Assembly: GCA_001661515.1 (NCBI GenBank)
Contig: LUVW01000013.1
Coordinates: 906,649 to 970,648 of the forward strand
Reading direction: 5' to 3'
Source: Capniomyces stellatus
Taxonomy: Eukaryota; Kickxellomycota; Harpellomycetes; Harpellales; Legeriomycetaceae
Length of the DNA stretch: 64,000 nt
Shown: positions 24,401 through 34,378 of the stretch, one piece after another
Position numbering within the stretch: the first letter of the stretch is position 1
How the letters are laid out: each line of letters opens with the position of its first letter
Made by a program: the position numbers and the translations under genes
The notes under the pieces: generated by a model
Seen by the model: only the letters and a program-made list of their open reading frames with translations
Database searches by the model: none
Told to the model about the DNA's origin: nothing

Positions 24401-25016
24401 TAGTTGAAAAAACGGAAAAAAATAGCTGCTTTAGTTATATTTCACAGCCAATAAAAAGGCGTTAAATGAAGTCTATCCCTTATTATTCGACAACCCGAAA
24501 GTTTTTACCATTTAAAAATAAATAATTTACTGAGACTTTATAATTGTAGTTGAAATGATTTCAAGAGCAAGTACATAAAGCAGAAAGAAAAAGTTATTAG
24601 CGTCTATGTGTCAACCAATATCCGATTCATAATGAATGTAAATTCGAAATAATTAAATCTTATTTTGACAAAAGTTCCAATGATCATTGACAAAATAACT
24701 GAAGCTAGATTAGTTTTTGTTTATTTTAATGTTTACTTTCTAAAATTTAATTGTAACCTCACAAGTTATGCATAAATCAGTTGATGGGAATGGAATAACT
24801 TTTGGGCTGTTGAATAGATTCTATTATCGTTAATTCCAAAGCGCATTAGTAAAGAATCAAAACAACAGAAAACAAGTTAAACAAAGCATTTTTTTTGCTC
24901 AGCTTTATACGACTTTTTTTCTTTTAAAAAAAAACAGTAATATACAAGCAAAAGTAATATTACACGTATAATATAGCCTACCCCTTCAAGTTCCAAGTCG
25001 TTTAATTAAAAAAAGG
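21430..25016. other. Large divergent intergenic region, INTS6 / septin
   Basis: About 3.6 kb with no gene I can support. Notable pieces: T- and C-rich tracts near 21430-21640, and a GC-richer patch at 23370-23402 with the words ACCGGCCATTG and ACCGGTGGCC that could form a weak hairpin. A 64-codon Lys-rich frame at 24125-24319 lacks conserved features and I do not call it. Promoters of both flanking genes should lie at the ends. Confidence 0.4.
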
Positions 25017-26884
25017 ATGAGTGATAAACCTTCAACTTTACCTACTGCAAACTCTGCACGACCAAGCAGTCTGCGCTACAAAACCGAAAAGCGTGGTATC
25101 AGATACAACATTATGCTAGTTGGTGAGTTTTTGTGAATTGATTATGATTGCTTTTCTATTACTATTTCAATTATACCAAGCAATCGGTGCTTTATTTTCA
25201 AGTCTGTCTATATATATTGATCTTTGTGCAAGGCAAATCGCTGCCATGTGCAGGGTATAGAGCAACCCTGCTGTAAAAGCAAAGAAATGAGTTTGGATGC
25301 TCTCCTCAGAGGCTAGATGTTTTTACTTGGAATAGATTATATTAGCTTTAACAATACGTTCTAAAAACCTATCACTATATACTGCTTAGGTGTTTCTGGT
25401 CTTGGTCGACGAACCTTTGTAAATACATTGTGCGAAAGAGAAGTTATTCCATCACCCCCACCAGAGGATCCAGAGATGGCACATATGGTTGAGCCAATGA
25501 AGTTCAACAAGTATGAGACTCAGATGATTGAAGATGGAACCAATATTTTCTTAACCACTGTTGATACACCTGGATTTGGCGATGGAGTTGATAATGAATC
25601 ATGGTAAGTAACTAGTTAAATAGCCTTATACGAGTACACGATTATACAGCAACATTAGCACCGGAAAATATCCACAGTGCACTTTGTTTTTTCATTATTT
25701 CTTTTTTTGCTTTTTGTCTTCTTTTCTTCTATATACTATGCAAAGCATCTAAAAGAAAGGTAGTAAATTATTGTGGCTGTTGTAAAATTGTGGTATAATT
25801 TAACTACTATAGCTTTACTCAAATCCAAGAGTATGTTGAGTCTCAGTTTGATGAAGTTCTGCTTGAAGAAAGCCGAATCCGCCGTAACTCCAAATACAGA
25901 GACAACAGAGTACATGTGTTCCTTTATTTCCTAACACCAACAGGTCATGGTTTGCGCGAACTTGACATTGAATTGATTAGACGCATGGGACACCTTGTCA
26001 ACATAATCTTGTTGATTGGACGTGCTGACTCGTTTACCACCGACGAGGTAGCCGTGTTCAAGTTGCAAGTTATGAAGGATGTCATGACTTACGAGCTTCC
26101 AATATACAACTTTGCATGGGACGATGAGTCTGATCCTGAAACACTAGAGGAGAATCAAGAGATCCAGGCCATTGTTCCATTCTCAATTGTAGGATGTGAC
26201 GAAGTTATTGATGGCGACTATGGCTCAATCCGTGTCCGAAGGTACCCATGGGGCACTGTCGAAGGTATGCTTAACGTTTTTGCTATGTTCTATTCTGGTT
26301 CATTATATTATATTATGCACTGATACCTGTTACTTAATTTGCCTTGATCCCCCCCCCTACCCCTATTCATCCTGTTTTTCTTTTATTTAAACCGACACCT
26401 ACGTCTTAATGTGTTTTAACGCGATAATACGCCTGTAAATAAATAACCAACCTTTTTACTGAACATACGCTTTTTAGTTGACAACGATGATATGTCAGAC
26501 TTTGGGCTGCTCAGATACATCCTTCTCAAGTAAGCATAAACCCACCACTGCCTTTTCGGTTTTAACCAGATATATCACCAACATCTAAATATCACTAAAA
26601 CCTAAATATCACTAACATTTAAACATCTCAAATAGCTCCCACATCTCAGACTTTATTGACTACACCAACAATGTACTGTACGAAGAATACCGTACCTTGA
26701 AGCTCAAGTAAGTTACTCAATTTATGCATACCAAAGTTATATTTCTTTCTTTCGATTGAATGTTTATGACATCTGTTTTTTCTTCCTCCACTAACCAATG
26801 TATGCGATATATCCACCATCTATCTATAGCGAGAATAAGGAAGACGAGAGCGAGGATAAGGAGGATGATGAAGAGGATGAATAA
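25017..26884 (+). CDS. CDC11: Septin of the Cdc11/Shs1 group, short C-terminus
   Basis: Septins form hetero-oligomeric filaments at the bud neck, septum or hyphal tips. Exons 25017-25122, 25390-25603, 25813-26264, 26478-26529, 26636-26707 and 26830-26884 give 316 residues. Cdc11-group marks are strong: the F-V-N-T-L-C after the P-loop, D-T-P-G-F-G-D (G3), E-E-S-R-I-R-R-N, D-N-R-V-H-V-F-L-Y-F, P-T-G-H-G-L-R-E-L-D-I-E-L and R-R-Y-P-W-G. The P-loop reads G-V-S-G-L-G-R-R-T, with Arg for the usual Lys (as I recall also in Cdc11 proteins) and a second Arg for Ser/Thr. The G4 motif usually A-K-A-D is G-R-A-D. Nucleotide binding may be weak or lost; inference. The usual C-terminal coiled coil is missing, and an acidic tail of 18 residues ends the protein. 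The group call is from family resemblance only. Confidence 0.88.
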
Positions 26885-27247
26885 ACCACCTTAAATATGA
26901 TATTTGCTGCTTGAAATCACATCACACCTTCAACTCCTTTTTTAAAATCGATATTACTTGTTTGGACTTTTTTTAATTTTGTTTTTTTTAAACCCGTTTT
27001 TTTATCTTTGGATTAAGGCACAAAACATGCTATAAATATAACTAACAATGTATTTATACGCGCCAACAACCTTTTAACCATGCCCTTTACTTTATGAGAC
27101 TAAAATTATAATAAAACTATTGTTATTATTTGTTATTGTCAGCTATTGCTGGCTATTGATATCGAATCGGGAGCAATATATAATCTAACTGAAGCATAAA
27201 TAGTAATATAACTACATCTAAGAACAAGATAAAGTGGGAGGTCGAGT
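26885..27247. other. Shared 3' region, septin / methyltransferase
   Basis: About 360 bases between convergent stop codons, very AT-rich with T runs just after the septin stop. No gene seen. Confidence 0.5.
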
Positions 27248-29001
27248 CTAGGCTCTAATCCAAGAGTATACTCTATAAGTTTCGTCATCACTCCAGCTAT
27301 TGAGCTTCATAATTTCTCTGGCTTGCATCGGCGACATCTGTCCATCAGTTTGCATTGCTTCGCACCACTTTTCAACATCTTCTTCTATCTTGATGTCTTC
27401 GGTGTAATGTAGTTTAAATCCCTCCCTATCCATGCACTTTTCAAACGTTTCTATTTCTGACCAGTGCGTTTTCCTAAGTGGCGCAGTAAGTATAAATACT
27501 GGCTGCCTTCCATCTTGATGCACATCATCTTTTCCCAAATCTAGGCTCACATTCTTTGAATCCCCAGACCCAGACCCACACTCGAGACTCTTCTTTAGCA
27601 GGTGGTTGACTACTTTTGGAATAATCATCGCGTGTTCGAGTTCATAAAGCACATCAGCAGCTATGATAAGGTCAAAAGAGTTTTTAGATTCCTTTAATCC
27701 CAGTATTCTATTTGATTTTTCTGACTTGTAGTCACTATACACATCCAGATAGTTTGCTACAGGCGGTGCAACCAATTCCGCATCGCTCCCTTCGCGACCT
27801 GAACCTTCCTCCAAAACCCCATTGATTGAAAACCAATCAAAAATCTTTATATCAACACAAAGCCCACCGGGGGAGCTCATGAACCCTGTATCTAAGTTTG
27901 GCTTCAAGCCTTCAAATGTGTGAAGCATACTCTTTTCAATCGACTCAAGTAATGAGGGCAAGTAGTCCGTTATAGTCACATTGTGCTCGGACTGGTCTGG
28001 TCTGTTTTCTAATGATTTGCAAACTGCAACCCCACAGAGCCCTGTACCACTCCCAAGTTCTAGTATACTTTGATACTTGGTTACATCCAGCTTTTTTCTC
28101 GCTATCCACCTAGATGAATGACATATCAAACGTATGAGTATATCCCTAATTGCTAATATCAGCACTGCTAACTTCTAACCACCACTTTATATATATATAT
28201 ATTTGGACATTGGTCGTATCTGCTAATCTAGCACTGAGACCATGTCCAAATATGTGTTTGTATGCATAGAGCACATAAGAAAAACAATCACCTTGATAAT
28301 AAAACAGAGGACCCCCACGTTATACAGCCCACATCCGCCTCTCCAAAACTAGGCTCCTGTAAAGTAATGCCGAACCTTTCACAATTATCGTACCAAAACG
28401 GAATGCTTATCTGGCTCGACCCCGAAGCTATTTGATGATACAAAATCAGTATTTTAGCTCCGCATAAACTACATTTTACAGCATACATTGAACCACACAC
28501 AATTAATCTTCTAGAATCCCCATCCCCCATTTTTTTTTATCAGCTCAGCTCTGTTTTGTATAATGTGTCGGATTTGCTTATTTAAAAGTGAAAAAATGAT
28601 GTGTGTGTGTACAAATGGCGTTTACCTCCTTTCCCGCAAAGCCCAGAGAGTAATTTTGTTGATAAATCGATTATCTCTGAATATAAATCGGGATCACTTC
28701 TCCCTTCATTAGAGTCGTCGTGCCCCAAGCTACATTCTAGCTTCATTGTTTGTTTTAGTACCCCTTGCAGCCAATTTATACACCTTTTCTTTTCATACTC
28801 GTCTTGCAGGTCCCAGGGAAAATAGTGTGAATCTGTTGGAATCCCCGAATCCGATTTATCTAGCCCCCTTGCTTTAACAAGCTCTGTATTAACGTGTTTT
28901 AGTGTGTATTTTATTTCCAGGATAGACAGCCTGCTGCTGTCAACTTTTGGTGGATCGTTTAGATGCCCCATATTATTTGCGCCGTTTGTATATATCGACA
29001 T
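27248..29001 (-). CDS. Class I SAM-dependent methyltransferase, EFM2/METTL family 16-like
   Basis: Probably a lysine methyltransferase acting on a translation factor or similar protein; substrate inferred from family only. Proposed exons on the minus strand: 28626-29001, 28292-28457, 27248-28145, giving 479 residues. The core is clear: I-T-L-Q-E-P-S-F followed by W-G-S-S-V-L-L-S-R (typical of the family before the fold), motif I I-L-E-L-G-S-G-T-G-L-C-G-V, post-I V-T-I-T-D-Y, and D-L-I-I-A-A-D-V-L-Y-E-L with H-A-M-I-I-P-K-V-V. The N-terminal 125 residues have no domain I recognise. The acceptor chosen for the second exon (before 28457) has a poor pyrimidine tract, so that junction may be wrong. 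Yeast Efm2 is about 420 residues. Other members (EEF2KMT, METTL21) remain possible. Confidence 0.75.
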
Positions 29002-30582
29002 TGATTGTCTAGTCAACCAATGTAAAATACCAATTGGTAAAGTCGAGTTTAGTAACCTTTTTTTTATTGTAGGTCATCAAATTTGTACCTATTTCTTTAA
29101 TTCATCAAAGTTTTTCTTTTCAAGTCTAGGATACTGTTGGTTTATTTCAGCATAAAAAACACTACCGAATTGTTTTTTTTATTGGCCTACTTTATGATTC
29201 AAGATCTTTTTTTTCAAATTGACAAAACTTTCTTTTTTTTTCTCTGACTGCTTTGTTTTTTTTATAAAAGAAAAAAAAACCGCCATCAACATTATTTCCA
29301 TTCGTTATGTATAGCTTGTTGCTCAAAAGTAATGATATTTCCATTGGTTATTCCTACATTGTTCATCTATTTAGAGCGCGTTGGAAAGAAGATATTAGAT
29401 GGGTATCGATCACGCTTATTCCACAGCAAGATTTTAAATTGATAGCACACAGCGAGTTCAGATTGAGAATAGCAGGACTACTCCTATGAGGAAACATATG
29501 ATATAATCATAAACACAAACATAGCTATAATAGCTATAACCATAGCAACCATTGTAAAGATCCCTGCATTATAACAAAAAAAAATAGTCCAATGCTACTA
29601 TTGAATAGCTAAACCCTAATATTGATTATTTAGCCTGGGAACAGTTTGTGTGTTTTATGGCTAGCTTTGTAGCTTTTCTTTTTTCTATTTTCTCTGATTC
29701 ATTGCTATTATTGTTGGTCAATAGTTTCCCCAGTTCTCGACTTCCAATGTTTGCTTCAGTAACAAACACAAATCAGCGTATCTACGCCAATCATAGTTTG
29801 CTATGTTAATTATTCACTTTTTTTGAATTTTTTTTAGAACATATTTACACATTTTAAAAACACTTTGGTTATTTGTTCTATATTTAGTGCGAACGTATAA
29901 TATTAGGTATATCAGTGTCGAATCTAAGAGTAAACTTAAAGTCTCTCTTTAAAAGTATAAACAAATAGGATTGAAACCTTGAGCTCTTTTAGTAAAACAA
30001 TTATTATTATACTTTCTTTAAAGGTGCCCACATTTTTTTTTTATAGTTCCTTTTTGTTTTCCAATGACATACAGCTTTCTTTCAGAAAAAGACAAGTCTG
30101 AGAAATGTTCGCTTAAACTCGAGCTTGCATAATACAACGAGCCTTGCAGACTTTTGAACAGTATGTATTTTAGAGCATATTGCTGATATGGATGGGTATC
30201 AATAATAGATTTCCCCAAAAATCAATTCTAACTAACATTAATGATCATGGGCTTAGAATTCTAAATTAGAAATTGAACAAACAAATGTACTTATTAATAT
30301 GCATACAAGTATGATAATGAAATAAGTTCCCAAGATAATGTGGATTTGGTATCAGCTCAAATTTTTGGCATAAATGATTATGAAAGCTGTAAACTCACAA
30401 ATGTATTAAAGAAAAGGAATCTGTTAAAAGCCGCTTTCTGCAGTGCTACATAACAACAGACCTAGAACGTATTTAATTAGCAAAAATAAAGCACGCACAC
30501 AAGCACATATATATTATAGCTTTTTATATGAAAACCATCGGAAACAAAAGCGAAGTGTGGTTTGTTATAAAACAATTCAGTT
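29002..30582. other. Divergent intergenic region, methyltransferase / CRAL-TRIO
   Basis: About 1.6 kb, AT-rich, with long T runs on the plus strand near 29170-29260. It must carry the promoters of the methyltransferase (leftward) and the Sec14-like gene (rightward). No gene or clear repeat seen. Confidence 0.45.
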
Positions 30583-31800
30583 ATGCATGCTACAATTCCT
30601 GTCGGGCTGATAGAGCAGTACAAAAACAAGACCCGCGATGAGTTTGTTGGCATCAGCCAGCTTGATGGCGAAAAAAAGAGAGTATTAGCTGGGTTTCTAA
30701 CCCTCTTCTTTAAGGAAATCGACAACAACGCCTTGATTAGCAGTGGAAACCCAGATGGCTATGATTTTGGAAAAAAAAAGTGCACGGAAGTTCATCCAAA
30801 AAAGGATCCAGAGTATAGCCGGTCAGTACAGGACAACATGCCCACAAACGCTCTACCGCCAGAGTTTTGTGAAAAGAAGGATATCACATTCAAAGACGCG
30901 TTTATAGAGTATGTTTTGAATGATAGTCCTGACTCAATTATTTTGCGGTATTTACGGGCTACAAATTGGGATCATAGGCAGGCTATTGATAGATTAATGT
31001 GTACACTTGACTGGAGAACAATTAGTAGAGTCAGCGAGCTTAACTGGTATGGCGAAAGTATTATCAATATGCGATATATGAGCAGAGGCGTAGCAAAGAT
31101 CAATGGTGTGGACAAATTAGGCAGGCCGATTGTTTATATAGACCTAAGCAAGATATATTCGTCAGAACAAACGCTGCAAGCTACACTTGCTGGCACTGTT
31201 TTGACAATGGAACGGGCTAGATCTTTCTTAACTAGGTCAAACCAAAAGGTTTGCCTGATAATCGATGTAAAAAACATGACTTCAAAAAATTATGACATAG
31301 TTTATTATAAGCTTTTCTTAAAGTTTCTGTGTAACTATTACCCTGAAAGTTTGGGTGTTATCCTAATATATTCAGAGTCTTGGCTGTTTAAAGGTGTATG
31401 GATTGTAGCGAAAGGCTACATAGACCCAAACGTAGTATCCAAGGTCCGGTTTGTGAAAAGCTATAATGAGCTATCTGTGTTTATAGAGAAAGACCAGCTT
31501 TTAAAGCAGTATGGCGGCAGTAATGAATACAGCTACAAGTACGAGACTCCCGCAGAGCATGAGAATAGAATCATGCACGATCGAGCCAGCGCAGAGAGTT
31601 GCAGAAAGATCTACTTGGGTGCATTGGATGGCTATTTGGAAGCACTAAAAGGATGGGCCTCTGAAGATGCTAGCAACACACGGCAAGCTTTGCTTCTGGC
31701 TGAGGTTGAGGTGAAAGCAGAATTGTTGGTTAAAGCAAACAAAGAATACAGACCATATATGATAGCCAAAAACCTGAGTCAAAGGATTAACTACGAATAA
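30583..31800 (+). CDS. CRAL-TRIO (Sec14-like) lipid-transfer protein
   Basis: Intronless frame of 405 residues. The CRAL-TRIO N-terminal helical part is seen in I-I-L-R-Y-L-R-A-T-N-W-D (about 121-132), and the lipid-binding domain in G-V-D-K-L-G-R-P-I-V-Y-I-D-L, C-L-I-I-D-V-K-N-M-T, F-L-C-N-Y-Y-P-E-S-L and V-R-F-V-K-S-Y-N-E-L (about 185-300). This order resembles Csr1/Sfh-type fungal phosphatidylinositol transfer proteins, which exchange phospholipid or sterol between membranes and support phosphoinositide synthesis; ligand unknown. The first 100 residues and the last 80 (basic and helical) are specific. Lack of introns is notable beside intron-rich neighbours; a recent retrocopy is possible but there is no poly-A tract at the 3' end that I can distinguish from background. 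Convergent with the kinase gene. Confidence 0.85.
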   Translation: MHATIPVGLIEQYKNKTRDEFVGISQLDGEKKRVLAGFLTLFFKEIDNNALISSGNPDGYDFGKKKCTEVHPKKDPEYSRSVQDNMPTNALPPEFCEKKDITFKDAFIEYVLNDSPDSIILRYLRATNWDHRQAIDRLMCTLDWRTISRVSELNWYGESIINMRYMSRGVAKINGVDKLGRPIVYIDLSKIYSSEQTLQATLAGTVLTMERARSFLTRSNQKVCLIIDVKNMTSKNYDIVYYKLFLKFLCNYYPESLGVILIYSESWLFKGVWIVAKGYIDPNVVSKVRFVKSYNELSVFIEKDQLLKQYGGSNEYSYKYETPAEHENRIMHDRASAESCRKIYLGALDGYLEALKGWASEDASNTRQALLLAEVEVKAELLVKANKEYRPYMIAKNLSQRINYE

Positions 31801-32403
31801 GTCCACACCATGTTTCTGCATTCAAGAGTTAAGCCACAGTTGGCACTTTTTGGTTCTGGAGATAACAATTGAAACGCCCCACATATCAATTGTGCCTCTA
31901 CCCTCGTATTCATTGGATGCCTATATCGAGGCAATGTTCCGTTTTTTTTCTAGGAACTCGAGTCGGCTAGCGCTGCTTTTCCCGATATTAGCTGCGCTGT
32001 TAAACTTTTATTAGTGCGCCTATTTGCTAGTACCTTATACTACCTATGTTACCATTACTTCTAACCACTCTAACTGTTACTAGCGTTGCCATTGTTTTAT
32101 AACACCAGGCCGTGTTTTTTTTATAACCCATGTATTTGTCAGTGTTTTTGTAACTTTAAAATAAAATTAATCGCGTTAAAAGGTTATTTGCTTTTGTGAA
32201 AAAGATTTGCTAACTAGGATTGAAAAAAATAATACATAAGACATTATAAAATACCATAAAAAACAAACATATAATCAAATATGTCCCAGTGATTACAGGA
32301 ACCAGCTCAGCAGAGTACTATAATCACAAAGCTTTAAAATTACTTTGCAAAAAGGTAAAAAAAACAAAACAAAAAAACAAAACAATACAAAAAAGGTGTG
32401 CTA
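31801..32403. other. Shared 3' region, Sec14-like / kinase
   Basis: About 600 bases between convergent stop codons. AT-rich, with A-rich runs near 32355-32395 (AAAAC-type words). No gene seen. Confidence 0.5.
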
Positions 32404-34378
32404 TTATTGATTGCTATTGAACGCAGCGTAATAATATTCGTCAGATTCCTGCATGTCTTCATTAGAAATCCTTCTCATATTGTCCTCGATTTCGTATACC
32501 CAGTCATAACTATCGACAACTCGCGTTCGCTCAAAAAATGTGTCCATATTCTGCGTATTCTTCTTTTTTGCTTCATTCTCTTCGCTCTGAGTGGGGTGTA
32601 GACATGATGAGCATTTTTCTGAATTCAGCGTACTCCCTGACACACTTCTACCAAGCGAGGCCAAAATTTTTAATTCGTCTCTATCTACAAATCCAAAAAA
32701 CGGGTGGCTTAAAGCCTGAAAAGAAGTTGGGCGATTTTCAGGAAATTCTTGCAGAAACAGCCTTAGTAGATCGGCTGCATGTAGAATCACCAGTGGTACC
32801 GAACGCTCTTTCTTTTTTTCAGTGGAGCTAGCCAACTTTTTGTTGACTGGTATGTTTTGCCGAGGATGACTCGTTGGATTATCGGATCTGGAAATATCAC
32901 CTCCATTGTAGTCGGTGTCATTTTTATCGTGGAGATAGTAGTTGATCAATTGTGCACAGTTTTCGCCTGAATATCGATTATAGTCATAACTTTCTGTATC
33001 ATCAACATGAAGCGGTTTATCCTTGGTGCTGGTATCTCCTTGCTTGCTTGAACTGTCCTCTGACCTTGCACCCGCTGGGCTAACTAAAGAGTATTTGAAT
33101 ATCTCTTCCACATGTTCATAGTCAAATTTCTCCAATAGTCTTTGGAGCTGGTCTACAATAGCATTGGTAGTATCAGCCAAAACATTGGGTCCTCCTAAAT
33201 ACCTAAGATCTACACCAGGCAGAAAGTTGTTGAGCATCATCCCAAAGACCACTCCCAGGCTGTAAATATCAGCCCTGCCATCACCGGCACTGTCCTCCAT
33301 AATCTCAGGGGCTATAAAGCCAAATGTACCCCTCTTGGGCAAACTTCCGTTCTCTGCGACATCACATGCTAGGCCAAAGTCTATAATCTTTATATCATCA
33401 GAATTGCTTGATGATACCATTATATTTGATGGGTTTATGTCCAGATGAACCAACCCCGCTCTGTGTATCCCTACTAACGACAATATGATGCACCTCATGA
33501 TATTCGCTATGTCTTTGAGATCCCTGTTGTATATGTTTACAGTGTCCAGCCTTTCAAATATAAACACATGTTCTCCGTCCAAATTTACGAAATTATCCAA
33601 CAAGTTCAGAGTATGGGGAACCTTCTCCGAAATAACTATTTTCATTATCATTAACTCTCTCTCCGCAAGCGAGCTGTCTTTAACCGTTTTGAATATGACC
33701 TTTTTCCAATCCGAATTCCTTATCCCAAACTCGATCATTGATATGTCCGTCCTTATCAACGATTTTTTTCCATTAACAATATATTTTCCTTCTTTTTCGG
33801 GTGGGCAACTAAGCAGTCTCTCGCATGGAGCTCTGTACACCTCGACAATCCCAATTCCAAAGTATGCACTAGTTGGACTCCTAGAAAGCTCTGGTACCGT
33901 TAATTCGCTTTTAACGTCATCTAAATTTAAAACATACGCATTGACAACATTCTCTTTTCAAATACTAGTAAAGACGACGCAATAGAGTAAAACTAGATCG
34001 AGTATCTTGGTTTGGTTTAGACTTACCATTGGCGCTCTGTTTTATCTCACTTGTAAACTTGGCCCCGTATAAAAAATCGGCAGCCTCAATATTATTATTC
34101 GGTAGCGATGCCGACTTCAAGTACTTTCGAACATTAATCTCGGTACCTGCTTTTAGCGAGCTTTTATTAAAACACGATGTTTCTTCAAAGTAGCACTTTT
34201 TGAAGCTAGTTGGCTTTCCATGAGTCAAAATACTTTGGTGACGCGCTAACCCTTTTTTAGACGTAAGTAGCGCCTTTTCGCCAAACCCCAATAACTCGCT
34301 GTTTCCACCGACAAGCATATCATGGTCAGCCTTGCCCAAGCCATAATCATAATCGCTGGGTGTACTTCCAACCTCCAT
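32404..34378 (-). CDS. Divergent Ser/Thr protein kinase
   Basis: Exons 34027-34378 and 32404-33920 on the minus strand give 622 residues. The first 170 residues are non-catalytic and rich in Ser/Lys. Kinase landmarks: W-K-K-V-I-F-K (ATP Lys about 195), V-H-L-D-I-N-P-S-N-I-M (catalytic loop, about 276), I-D-F-G-L-A (about 298), G-T-F-G-F-I-A-P-E-I-M (about 320), A-D-I-Y-S-L-G-V-V-F and E-N-R-P-T (end of the domain). Between the last two lies an acidic, Ser-rich insert of roughly 120 residues. The catalytic loop keeps Asp and Asn but has Leu for Arg (HRD) and Asn for the conserved Lys. I see no clear Gly-rich loop. The general look, with a long insert in the C-lobe, recalls Cdc7-type kinases, but I cannot fix the family. 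Activity is plausible but unproven. Confidence 0.78.
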
